A stretch of DNA of 64,000 bases from J029 sp964482495 (GTDB lineage Bacteria > Planctomycetota > UBA1135): contig CAYZXS010000004.1 of NCBI GenBank assembly GCA_964482495.1, positions 61,137 to 125,136 on the forward strand. The letters run 5' to 3'. This document shows positions 57,039-64,000 of this stretch, piece after piece. Under the pieces are notes generated by a model. That model did not search any database, was not told the DNA's origin, and worked only from the letters and a program-made list of their open reading frames with translations. The translations under genes were made by a program, and so were the position numbers. Each line of letters starts with the position of its first letter. Positions within the stretch are counted from its first letter, which is position 1.

Positions 57039-57271
57039 CCCGCGTGGCTGCCGTCGCACCACGGCGGCCCGCTGGTCCTGCCGCAGGCGCACCAGGCCAC
57101 CTTCTTCTCCTCGTCGAGGTCCACCTTCACCGGGCCGACCTCCCCGCCCCGGTGGGTCCCGTCGCAGTGCGGGCGCTTGGCGCTCTTGCCGCAGGCGCAC
57201 CAGGCGTAGCGGCCGGGTTGGCAGGTCTCGACGACGGGGCCGTCAGGCGGAGGCGTGGCGGAATCGGTCAT
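57035..57271 (-). CDS. Double CDGSH iron-sulfur domain protein
   Basis: 78-residue cytoplasmic protein with two CDGSH-type 2Fe-2S sites: CACGKSAKRPHCDGTH (about 25-40) and CACGRTSGPPWCDGSH (about 61-76), each with the CxC...C...H ligand set. Such small MitoNEET-like type proteins hold redox-active, transferable clusters. It would act in iron-sulfur or redox control in the cytoplasm. Divergent from the sulfatase gene, with 39 bp between the two ATGs. A TAGACT box lies 8 nt before its ATG. Confidence 0.9.
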   Translation of the reverse strand: MTDSATPPPDGPVVETCQPGRYAWCACGKSAKRPHCDGTHRGGEVGPVKVDLDEEKKVAWCACGRTSGPPWCDGSHAG

Positions 57272-57279
57272 CGCCCGGC

Positions 57280-57285
57280 AGTCTA
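57280..57285 (-). promoter_or_regulatory. Candidate -10 box (TAGACT)
   Basis: TAGACT on the minus strand, 8 nt before the CDGSH ATG. With the box at 57299 it forms a compact divergent promoter pair. Confidence 0.4.
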
Positions 57286-57298
57286 CTCCGGGGCCGGG

Positions 57299-57304
57299 TA
57301 GAAT
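57299..57304 (+). promoter_or_regulatory. Candidate -10 box (TAGAAT) of a leaderless gene
   Basis: TAGAAT ends exactly 6 nt before the sulfatase-like ATG at 57311. No Shine-Dalgarno sequence can fit. Confidence 0.55.
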
Positions 57305-57310
57305 CCCGGG

Positions 57311-58756
57311 ATGCGGAAGCGCTGCGCCAGCCTCGTTTTGGGACTCCTCCTGGCTTCATGCGGAGGGGAGGATCCCGCTCCCGGCACCCCCGGATCCGGC
57401 ACCGCCACCGGCCCCGGCGGCGAGCCCCTGTCGATCATCCTGGTCAGCCTGGACACCTGCCGGCCCGACCGCCTGGCGCCCTATGGCGCGCCGGCCCAGA
57501 ACAGCCCCTTCCTGGACGTCCTGGCGCGGGAGTCGATCACCTTCACCAACTGCATCAGCCAGAGCAGCAACACCGGCCCGGCCCACCGCAGCCTGTTCAC
57601 CGGCCAATACGTGCACCGGCACCAGCACCAGCCGGGCATGTTCATGCGCTCGCCCTACTCGTGGGCCGGGCTGATGGCCGAGGCCGGGCTCGAGACCGCG
57701 GCCTTCACCGGCGGCGGCTTCCTGGGGGAGGGCCTTGGCTTCGAGGACGGCTTCCAGACCTACGTCGCCAAGGATGACAACCGCACCAAGGCCTACCGGC
57801 GCGGCTTCTCCACCATCCTGCCGCAGGCCGACCGGTGGCGGCAGAACCGGGAGCAAGACAAGCCCTTCTTCTTGTTCCTGCACACCTATGACATCCACTG
57901 CCCCTACGTGGTGCCGGAGCGCTTCCGCTCCCAGTTCGACACCGGCTACGAGGGCGAGCTCGACCTGCAGGCCCTGTGCGGCCGCGAGGAGTTCGACGCC
58001 TACATGCAGCAGGCGCGCAACGACATGCCCCAGGAGCAGTTCCGCGCCGACATGGACCACCTGCGGAACATGTACGACGCCGGCATCGCCATGTCCGACA
58101 GCCAGCTCGGCGGCTTCATGAGCATGCTGAAGCAGGACGGCACCCTCGACCGCAGCATTCTGATCGTGACCAGCGACCACGGCGAGAGCCTCGGCCGGCG
58201 GCGCCCGTACCTCGGCCATAACCACTTATGGGAAGAGCAGTTGAAGGTGCCGCTGATGATCCGGCTGCCGAACGGCGAGCACGGTGGCCTGGTCAGCGAC
58301 GAGCCCACCATGCTCATCGACCTCCTGCCGACGGCGCTCGACTACATGGGGCTCGAGATCCCCGCCGGGGTCCAGGGCGACAGCCTCAAGCCGGTGATTG
58401 AGGGCAGCAAGTCCTATAACGGAGAGCGGTTGCGGATTGCGCAATTCAACGAACGGCTCACCTACCGCTACGACGACCAGTGGAAGGTCCACGTCCGCCA
58501 GTTCGAAGACGGCCAGAGCAACGTCAAGCTCTTCGACCTGAAGAACGACCCCGCCGAGCAGTTCAGCCTCGCGGACCCGAAGCGGATCGAGGAAGCCAAC
58601 GCCGTGCTCGAGCCGTTGGTGAAGCGCTTCCAGGAATGGATGAACGCCCAGAAGGACCTGGACCCGCTCTACGTCGGGGTGGTGATCGAGGACGCGGTCT
58701 CGGAGGAGGTCGCCGCCGACCTGCGCGAGCTGGGCTACGTCGAAGACGACGAGTAG
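57311..58756 (+). CDS. Sulfatase-like hydrolase/transferase with Thr nucleophile, lipoprotein
   Basis: 481-residue alkaline-phosphatase-superfamily enzyme with a lipobox (LLLASC, Cys17). Metal motif ILVSLDTCRPDRL (Asp48), TSDHGESLG for the second metal site, and PLMIRLP are sulfatase features. At the nucleophile position the sequence reads T-G-P-A-H (Thr88-His92), with SLFTG after it, rather than the C/S-x-P-x-R needed to make formylglycine. A Thr nucleophile is typical of phospho- and phosphodiester-active relatives. So it may hydrolyse or transfer phosphate rather than sulfate esters. No formylglycine-generating enzyme is nearby. Own leaderless-type promoter. Confidence 0.86.
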   Translation: MRKRCASLVLGLLLASCGGEDPAPGTPGSGTATGPGGEPLSIILVSLDTCRPDRLAPYGAPAQNSPFLDVLARESITFTNCISQSSNTGPAHRSLFTGQYVHRHQHQPGMFMRSPYSWAGLMAEAGLETAAFTGGGFLGEGLGFEDGFQTYVAKDDNRTKAYRRGFSTILPQADRWRQNREQDKPFFLFLHTYDIHCPYVVPERFRSQFDTGYEGELDLQALCGREEFDAYMQQARNDMPQEQFRADMDHLRNMYDAGIAMSDSQLGGFMSMLKQDGTLDRSILIVTSDHGESLGRRRPYLGHNHLWEEQLKVPLMIRLPNGEHGGLVSDEPTMLIDLLPTALDYMGLEIPAGVQGDSLKPVIEGSKSYNGERLRIAQFNERLTYRYDDQWKVHVRQFEDGQSNVKLFDLKNDPAEQFSLADPKRIEEANAVLEPLVKRFQEWMNAQKDLDPLYVGVVIEDAVSEEVAADLRELGYVEDDE

Positions 58757-58906
58757 CCGGCGCTTCCGAGCCGGCGGGCATTAAGCACCAAAAATGTGCG
58801 GATAGCCACTTGAGTCCGAGGGGTCTGGGTTTATTGCAGGTCCGGATACAGGAGACCGAGCCCGGGGCAGGTCCGCCCCGGGGGTCTCCCGGTCCGGATT
58901 CAGCCC
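58757..58906 (+). other. Spacer and leader of the nitrate-reduction operon
   Basis: 150 bp between the sulfatase-like gene and the octahaem cytochrome. It contains the hairpin at 58851 and a direct repeat (GGTCCGGAT) on both sides of it, near 58839 and 58890. I find no FNR/CRP-type TTGAT-N4-ATCAA site. Confidence 0.4.
58851..58889 (+). promoter_or_regulatory. Stem-loop just ahead of the octahaem cytochrome gene
   Basis: 58851-58857 pairs with 58883-58889 and 58861-58868 pairs with 58875-58882, with a 3-nt bulge and a 6-nt loop. It ends 17 nt before the ATG and has no U-tract, so it is more likely a leader structure than a terminator. Confidence 0.5.
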
Positions 58907-60604
58907 ATGGCTCATTCCGTCGCGAAGACCCTTCTCCGCCTGGTGGCGTGCCTGCCCCTGGTCCTCCTCAGCCAGTGCGACGACCCGGTCAAGCCGCCGG
59001 CCGACGGCGATAGCGACGGCGCGGCGCCGGTCATCAGCATGACCGCCGAGGCGCCCCCGCCCGCGGCCTCGGCCTCGGACCAGCAGCCGGCCGAGATCAC
59101 CGTCCCGGAGGATTCCAAGCGCTGCGTCGAGTGCCACGCCAAGGAGAGCCCGGGCATCGTCAGCCACTGGCGCGACTCGGCCCACGCGCTGATGGACGTG
59201 GCCTGCCTGGATTGCCACCAGGCCGAGGAGGGCGAGCCGGACGCCTGGAAGCACGAGGGGGTGGTCATCGCCACCATCGTCACCCCGCTCGACTGCGCCG
59301 AGTGCCACGAGACCGAGCAGGAGGAGTTCGCCGCCAGCCACCACTCGCGCGCCGGCGAGATCCTGCACTCCCTCGACAACCGCCTGGCCGAGGTCACCGA
59401 GGGTTACCGCGGCCAGTTCAGCCCGCACAGCCCGACCCCGGGCCGGCCGGGCATCGACATGGCCAACGGCTTCGCCAGCGCCAACTCGGGATGCAAGCAG
59501 TGTCACGGATCGAAGATCGCGCTGGCCGGAACGGACGGCAGCCGCATCACGGTCGACGAGCTGGCGCCCGACGAGAACGGCATGCCGACCAACGCCGAGG
59601 CCGCGGCCAAGATCAAGCGCGACCAGAACGGCAAGCCGGTGCTCTTGAGCGGCGATTGGCCCAACACCGGGATCGGCCGCTTCAACCTCGACGGCTCGGC
59701 CGGCGCCTGCACCGCCTGCCACAGCCGCCACGACTTCAGCTCCCGCCGCGCCCGCCAGCCCGAGAACTGCGGCAAGTGCCACCTCGGCCCGGACCACCCG
59801 CAGAAGGAGGTCTACGAGGAGTCCAAGCACGGCATCGCCTACCGCGACCTCAAGGACCAGCTCGCCCTCGACGGCGACGACTGGGTGCTGGGGGTCGATT
59901 ACGACGCCGCGCCGACCTGCGCCACCTGCCACATGTCCGGCAACTCGCGCAACGACGGCACGATCACCCACGACGCGGGCGAGCGCATCTCCTGGACCAA
60001 CCGGCCTCCGGTGTCGGCGGCGATGGACACCATCAACGGCTCGGTGGTGAAGGAGACGGACCCGCTGAAGCGCCGCAAGTTGATCCAGGCCGCCAAGGCC
60101 GACGGGAGCTTCGACAGCGCCGCCGCCAAGCGCGAGCGCATGACCCAAGTGTGTCTGAACTGCCACGCGCCGAGCTACGTCGACGCCTTCTACGAGCAGT
60201 ACGACGACTACCTCGTGCTCTACAACGAGAAGTTCGCCAAGCCGGGCCTGAAGATCATGAAGGCGCTGTGGGAGGAGGGCGTGATCACCAAGCCGCAGTT
60301 CGACGACGAGATCGAGTGGACCTGGTTCTACCTGTGGCACCACGAGGGCCGCCGCGGCCGCCACGGCGCCTCGATGATGGCGCCGGACTACGCCCACTGG
60401 CACGGCATGTACGAGGTCGCCGAGCGCTTCTACATGGAGCTGCTGCCGCAGGCCCGCCACGCCTGCGAGGAGTCCGCAGCGCGCGGCAATGACGCCGGCG
60501 CCGAGAAGGTCCTGGCCCTGATCGAGGAGATCCTCGCGCGGCCGGAACACGAGTGGTTCGACGCCGAGAAGGCCGCCGCCGAGGGCTTCGACCACTACCA
60601 ATAA
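58907..60604 (+). CDS. Octahaem cytochrome c, HAO-like, probable nitrite (or hydroxylamine) reductase
   Basis: 565-residue periplasmic octahaem protein with a lipobox-like signal end (LLSQC). Eight CxxCH sites lie at residues 73, 100, 130, 196, 268, 288, 338 and 416. The C-terminal block W-F-Y-L-W-H-H-E-G-R-R then RHGASMMAPDYAHWHG is the hydroxylamine-oxidoreductase-type end. No CxxCK haem, so it is not an NrfA or octahaem ONR type. It leads an operon with NapD, NapA and NapB-like genes, as epsilonproteobacterial HAO genes with nap do. It therefore probably reduces nitrite to ammonium. Whether a Tyr cross-link is present (Tyr495 region) must be aligned. Confidence 0.85.
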   Translation: MAHSVAKTLLRLVACLPLVLLSQCDDPVKPPADGDSDGAAPVISMTAEAPPPAASASDQQPAEITVPEDSKRCVECHAKESPGIVSHWRDSAHALMDVACLDCHQAEEGEPDAWKHEGVVIATIVTPLDCAECHETEQEEFAASHHSRAGEILHSLDNRLAEVTEGYRGQFSPHSPTPGRPGIDMANGFASANSGCKQCHGSKIALAGTDGSRITVDELAPDENGMPTNAEAAAKIKRDQNGKPVLLSGDWPNTGIGRFNLDGSAGACTACHSRHDFSSRRARQPENCGKCHLGPDHPQKEVYEESKHGIAYRDLKDQLALDGDDWVLGVDYDAAPTCATCHMSGNSRNDGTITHDAGERISWTNRPPVSAAMDTINGSVVKETDPLKRRKLIQAAKADGSFDSAAAKRERMTQVCLNCHAPSYVDAFYEQYDDYLVLYNEKFAKPGLKIMKALWEEGVITKPQFDDEIEWTWFYLWHHEGRRGRHGASMMAPDYAHWHGMYEVAERFYMELLPQARHACEESAARGNDAGAEKVLALIEEILARPEHEWFDAEKAAAEGFDHYQ

Positions 60605-60639
60605 CCCCCTCCGCTTCCTCCCCAGCGCCCCCCTCGCGC

Positions 60640-60903
60640 ATGCCCATCATCGGCGCCTACGCCACCGTCCGCCCGGGTGACCAGGCGGCGGTCGCGCGCC
60701 GCCTCGCGGCCCTGCCCGCGGTGGAGGTGGTGCCCGCCGAGGACCCCGCCAAGGTCGGCATGGTCGTCGAGGCCGCCAGCCTGCGCGCGGCCCGTGATCT
60801 GCTCGAAGGAAGCGTCCAGGCCACCGAAGGCGTGCTCGCCGTGTGGCCGGTCTACGTGAACGCCGAGGACGAAATCAACCCTCAGGAGAGTGACGAACGA
60901 TGA
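60640..60903 (+). CDS. napD: NapD-like signal-peptide-binding chaperone
   Basis: 87-residue cytoplasmic ferredoxin-like-fold protein. The first strand PIIGAYATVRPGD and the helix QAAVARRLAALPAVEVVPAED, then KVGMVVEA and a closing GVLAVWPVYVN match NapD, which binds the Tat signal of NapA and holds export until the molybdenum cofactor is inserted. Its stop overlaps the napA start (ATGA). Acidic C-terminal tail EDEINPQESDE. It starts 36 nt after the octahaem gene. Confidence 0.85.
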   Translation: MPIIGAYATVRPGDQAAVARRLAALPAVEVVPAEDPAKVGMVVEAASLRAARDLLEGSVQATEGVLAVWPVYVNAEDEINPQESDER

Positions 60904-63206
60904 AAGCCAGCCGTCGTGAATTCATCCGCACCAGCGCGGTCGCCGCCGTGGTCGGCGCCACCGCCACCGGGTGCGGCAAACAGCAGCCGTCCGGCGGAGG
61001 CGCGGCGCCCGCCGCGGTCGAGCCGGACCAATGGGTCAAGTCCGTCTGCCGCTACTGCGGCACCGGCTGCGGGGTCGTGCTCGGGGTGAAGGGCGGCAAG
61101 CTCGTCTCCTTGCGCGGCGACGCCGAGCACCCGAGCACCAAGGGGCTGGTGTGCATGAAGTCCCTGTTCCTGCCCAAGGTCGTCAACCACCCCGACCGCC
61201 TGACCAAGCCGCGGATCCGCAAGAACGGCGCGCTGGTCGAGGCCAGCTGGGAGGAGGCCATGAACCTGGTGTGCGACAAGTTCGCCGCCACGATCAAGGC
61301 CAACGGCCCGGACTCGGTCGCCTACTACGGCTCCGGCCAGTGCATGACCGAGGAGAGCTACCTCGCCAACCGCCTGTTCAAGGGCGGCATCGGCACCAAC
61401 AACGTCGAGGGCAACCCGCGCCTGTGCATGGCGTCGGCGGTCGGCGGCTACGTCAGCACCTTCGGCAAGGACGAGCCGATGGGCTGCTACGACGACATCG
61501 ACGACGCCGAGGTCTTCTTCCTGGTCGGCTCGAACACCGCCGAGTGCCACCCGATCATCCTCGACCGGATCCTGGCCACCAAGGCCGACCGGCCGGCGGT
61601 GAAGGTGATCACGCTCGACCCGCGGCTGTCGCCGCTGCAGGGCATGAGCGACCTCTACTTGCAGCCGAAGCCGGGTTACGACCTGGCGGTGTTCCACTCC
61701 ATGGCGCAGGTGATCCTCGCCGAGGGGCTGTACGACCCCGAGTTCATCGACAAGAACGTGCAGTTCAAGGGCGCCGACGGCGCCACCGACTTCGAGGGCT
61801 ACAAGAAGTTCCTCGAGGACTTCACGCCCGACAAGGCTGAGGCCATCTGCGGCGTGCCGGCAGCCGACATCCGCAAGGCGGCGCGCATGTTCGCCCAGGG
61901 CCCGAGCATGTCCTTCTGGACCATGGGCCTGAACCAGCGCATCACCGGCGTCTGGGCCAACAACCTGATGCACAACCTGCACCTGATCACCGGCCTGATC
62001 GGCAAGCCGGGGTCGACGCCCTTCTCGCTGACCGGCCAGCCCAACGCCTGCGGCGGCGTGCGCGACACCGGCAGCCTGTCGCACATCCTGCCCTACGGCC
62101 GGGTGGTCAAGAAGCCGGAGCACCGCGAGGTGATCGAGAAGCTGTGGGGCTGCGCCCCTGGCACGATCCAGGGCAAGCCTGGCCTCAACACCATCGAGAT
62201 GTTCAAGGCGCTGGGCCGCGACGAGATCCAGGCCATGTTCGTCACCACCACCAACCCCGCGCAGTCGCTGCCGAACGCCGGCGCCTACCGCGACGCGATG
62301 GGCAAGGCGCGGCCGAACAAGCCCTTCATCGTGGTGGCGGACATCTTCGACACCGAGACCACCAAGATCGCCGACGTCGTGCTGCCGGCGGCCATGTGGG
62401 CCGAGAAGACCGGCGTCTTCGGCATGTCCGAGCGCCGCTACCAGATCCACCCGAAGGTCACCGACGCCCCCGGCGAGGCCCGCTCGGACTTCGACATCCT
62501 GCTCGACCTGGCCACCGGCCTGGAGGAGCGCGGCGTCGTGCCGAAGGGTTACATCGGCGGCAAGTTCAACAGCACCGACGACATGTGGGAAGAGATCCTG
62601 CTCGCCGGCAAGGGCACGCCCTACGACTTCAGCGGCATGACCCGCGAGCGGTTGAAGAAGGAGCGCGGCCTGCGCTGGCCGTGCCCGACCGAGACCCACC
62701 CGGGCACCGCCCGCCGCTTCGTCAAGGGCGACGACCCGCTGCTCGACGGCGACTCCTCGGTGGCCGACGGCGAGACCAAGTTCTACGCCGCCGCCGACCA
62801 GAAGGCGGTCGTCTGGCTGCGCCCGATCAAGGGCCCGGCCGAACCCTGCGACGACGAGTACCCCTACAGCCTGTCGACGGGCCGCGTGGTCGAGCACTGG
62901 CACACCGGCACCATGACCATGCGCTGCAAGGAGCTCGAGCGCACCTACAAGAAGTGCTACTGCGAGATCCACCCGGACGACGCGGCCCAGCTCGGGGTGA
63001 AGAGCGGCGACCCGGTGAAGGTCACTTCCCGGCGCGGCTCGCTCACGGTCGAGACCCGCGTCGTGCCGCACCCGCAGCCAGGCACCTGCTTCATCCCGAT
63101 GCACTGGGAGGACGCCCTCGTCAACCTGGTGACCATCGACGCCTACGACCCGGGCTCGAAGCAGCCCGAGTTCAAGATCTGCGCCGTCCAGCTGGCCAAG
63201 GCCTAA
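60900..63206 (+). CDS. napA: Periplasmic nitrate reductase catalytic subunit
   Basis: 768-residue molybdenum enzyme that reduces nitrate to nitrite in the periplasm. Tat signal MKASRREFIRTSAVAAV, then a 4Fe-4S site at Cys50, 53, 57 and 85 (CRYCGTGC) and the Mo-binding Cys176 in NPRLCMASAVGGY. Two bis-MGD regions follow: SNTAECHPIILDRIL and the C-terminal STGRVVEHWHTGTMT and CFIPMHWEDALVN. Length is nearer to the single-chain NapA of deltaproteobacteria than to the 830-residue proteobacterial type. Followed by the napB-like gene after 14 nt. Confidence 0.94.
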   Translation: MKASRREFIRTSAVAAVVGATATGCGKQQPSGGGAAPAAVEPDQWVKSVCRYCGTGCGVVLGVKGGKLVSLRGDAEHPSTKGLVCMKSLFLPKVVNHPDRLTKPRIRKNGALVEASWEEAMNLVCDKFAATIKANGPDSVAYYGSGQCMTEESYLANRLFKGGIGTNNVEGNPRLCMASAVGGYVSTFGKDEPMGCYDDIDDAEVFFLVGSNTAECHPIILDRILATKADRPAVKVITLDPRLSPLQGMSDLYLQPKPGYDLAVFHSMAQVILAEGLYDPEFIDKNVQFKGADGATDFEGYKKFLEDFTPDKAEAICGVPAADIRKAARMFAQGPSMSFWTMGLNQRITGVWANNLMHNLHLITGLIGKPGSTPFSLTGQPNACGGVRDTGSLSHILPYGRVVKKPEHREVIEKLWGCAPGTIQGKPGLNTIEMFKALGRDEIQAMFVTTTNPAQSLPNAGAYRDAMGKARPNKPFIVVADIFDTETTKIADVVLPAAMWAEKTGVFGMSERRYQIHPKVTDAPGEARSDFDILLDLATGLEERGVVPKGYIGGKFNSTDDMWEEILLAGKGTPYDFSGMTRERLKKERGLRWPCPTETHPGTARRFVKGDDPLLDGDSSVADGETKFYAAADQKAVVWLRPIKGPAEPCDDEYPYSLSTGRVVEHWHTGTMTMRCKELERTYKKCYCEIHPDDAAQLGVKSGDPVKVTSRRGSLTVETRVVPHPQPGTCFIPMHWEDALVNLVTIDAYDPGSKQPEFKICAVQLAKA

Positions 63207-63220
63207 GGGAGGAACGAACG

Positions 63221-63550
63221 ATGCAACGAATCCTGCTTCCCGCTCTGCTGCTGGCGGCCCTGCTCGCCGGCGGATGCACCAAGGACGATGCTACGGAGAG
63301 CGCCGGGGCGCCGGTCCAGCCGGCAAGCAACGACCCGACCGCCTTCGAGGTGCAATTCGCCGGCGGGGCCTTCCCGCCGCCGATGCCGGCCGACGAGGAC
63401 CACGAACCGAGCTGGCGCGACTCCTGGCTGAAGGAGACCTGCATGAGCTGTCACGAGGAGGGCGAGAACGACGCGCCGCTCATCGTGCACGAGGGCATGC
63501 CGGAGCTTCAGCTCAAGGTGAAGTGCCGGACCTGTCACACCGTCAACTGA
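63221..63550 (+). CDS. NapB-like small dihaem cytochrome c
   Basis: 109-residue lipoprotein (lipobox LLAGGC, Cys19) with two haem sites, CMSCH and CRTCH, in the last 40 residues. A short Pro-rich region before them matches the layout of NapB, the electron donor of NapA. It is shorter than classic NapB and has no long linker. AGGGAGG about 9 nt ahead of the ATG is a good ribosome-binding site. Confidence 0.82.
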   Translation: MQRILLPALLLAALLAGGCTKDDATESAGAPVQPASNDPTAFEVQFAGGAFPPPMPADEDHEPSWRDSWLKETCMSCHEEGENDAPLIVHEGMPELQLKVKCRTCHTVN

Positions 63551-63580
63551 CCTCGACGGGAGGACCGTTTCCCGGATTGG

Positions 63581-64000
63581 ATGGAGGGTGAGCGGAGCAC
63601 CCGCCGCCAGTGGCTGGCCACGGCCGGCTGGCTGGCTGTCGCCGCGACCGGCGGCGGGCTGCTCCGCGGGACCCGAGCGCGCCCGGCGGCCTGGTTGAGG
63701 CCGCCGGGCGTTCCTGGATCCGAGGACGGCTTCCTGGCCGCCTGCATCCGCTGCGGCCGCTGCGTCCAGGCCTGCCCCTTCGACACCTTGGAGTTGGCCG
63801 GGATCGGCGCCGGCCCCAGCGCCGGTACTCCGCGGCTCGACAGCCGCGCCGTGCCCTGCCACCTGTGCAAGGGCCACGACTCGCTGCTGTGCATCGACGC
63901 CTGCCCGAGCGGGGCGCTGGCGCCGGTCGACGGCGTCGCGTCGATCCGCATGGGCGTGGCCGAGCTCGACCGCGACCAGTGCCTGGCCTGGAACCGCCAG
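63581..64000 (+). CDS. napG: NapG-like ferredoxin, 3' end cut by the window
   Basis: 140 codons seen, open to the right edge. The start ATG at 63581 gives a twin-Arg signal (ERSTRRQWLATAGWLAVAA). The first 4Fe-4S motif is CIRCGRCVQACPFDTLEL and the second CHLCKGHDSLLCIDACPSGAL, in the order of NapG/MauM periplasmic ferredoxins, which take electrons from quinol through NapH to NapB/NapA. A napH gene may follow outside the window. It starts 30 nt after the napB-like stop; a GGGAGG lies 13 nt or so before the ATG. Confidence 0.87.
   Translation, partial: MEGERSTRRQWLATAGWLAVAATGGGLLRGTRARPAAWLRPPGVPGSEDGFLAACIRCGRCVQACPFDTLELAGIGAGPSAGTPRLDSRAVPCHLCKGHDSLLCIDACPSGALAPVDGVASIRMGVAELDRDQCLAWNRQ

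Noticed and set aside
57311..58756. Formylglycine-dependent sulfatase
   Set aside because: The nucleophile position is Thr in T-G-P-A-H, not Cys/Ser in C/S-x-P-x-R.
58757..58906. FNR-type site ahead of the nitrate operon
   Set aside because: No TTGAT-N4-ATCAA-like sequence was found in the leader.
58907..60604. Anammox or nitrifier hydroxylamine oxidation
   Set aside because: No hydrazine synthase, ammonia monooxygenase or nitrite oxidoreductase genes are present; the neighbours are nitrate-reduction genes, favouring a reductive role.
63577..63579. TTG at 63577 as start of the napG-like gene
   Set aside because: It is in a different frame that meets a stop after four codons; the ATG at 63581 opens the ferredoxin frame.

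Overview
The window is a high-GC (roughly 70%) bacterial chromosome fragment, broken by one 100-N assembly gap at 55031-55130. It is packed with genes that form short overlapping operons (ATGA, GTGA and TTGA junctions). The gene content is: alternative complex III with a caa3 oxidase, several OPT transporters, DUF1080, ThuA and Tat-exported Gfo/Idh/MocA proteins, an FAD_oxidored protein with an N-terminal sugar-binding-like domain, sulfatase-like enzymes, and an ECF sigma factor fused to exported beta-sandwich repeats. This most resembles a deep-branching, high-GC Planctomycetota. That placement is inferred from gene families only; Verrucomicrobiota, Acidobacteriota or Myxococcota are not excluded. 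I saw no tRNA, rRNA, IS transposase or CRISPR array.

Layout. 0.2-5.2 kb (minus strand): tRNA-dihydrouridine synthase, a small haem protein and a VOC protein, then two lipoproteins, a zinc ribbon, a GNAT acetyltransferase and a WapI-like protein. 5.2-9.9 kb (plus): SDR oxidoreductase, secreted metzincin, SurA-like lipoprotein and S46 dipeptidyl-peptidase. 9.9-11.4 kb: a CYTH protein and a membrane protein, flanked by two copies of a long palindrome that supplies the last codons of three genes. 11.4-15.4 kb: succinate dehydrogenase (sdhCAB, minus) and a divergent lipoprotein cytochrome c. 15.6-29.1 kb (plus): a 12-gene respiratory operon encoding alternative complex III (ActA, B, C, a D-E fusion, F), a small membrane protein, SCO1 and an A2-type caa3 oxidase. 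29.1-33.5 kb: an insert with an AAA/DUF4143 ATPase and the membrane-tethered sigma factor fusion. 33.5-37.4 kb (minus): oxidase assembly genes (SCO, DUF420, dihaem cytochrome, CtaA, CyoE). 37.5-41 kb: porin and OPT transporter. 41-50.5 kb: a predicted 3-keto-glycoside catabolic cluster plus ApbE. 50.5-55.9 kb: a KAS III-like enzyme and two more OPT transporters. 56-58.8 kb: two membrane proteins, a double CDGSH protein and a sulfatase-like enzyme. 58.9-64 kb: an octahaem HAO-like cytochrome followed by napD, napA, a napB-like gene and a napG-like gene that runs off the right end.

How the genes fit together. The window describes an electron transport chain: SDH feeds quinol, alternative complex III oxidises it and passes electrons to caa3 oxidase. 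Under low oxygen the Nap plus octahaem operon probably reduces nitrate to nitrite and on to ammonium. Two themes run across the window. First, several single-gene promoters place a TAnnnT box exactly 6 nt before the start codon, which suggests leaderless mRNAs. Second, long palindromes sit at gene ends and promoters. The most unusual protein is the 933-residue sigma factor fused through one membrane span to six carboxypeptidase-regulatory-like repeats.
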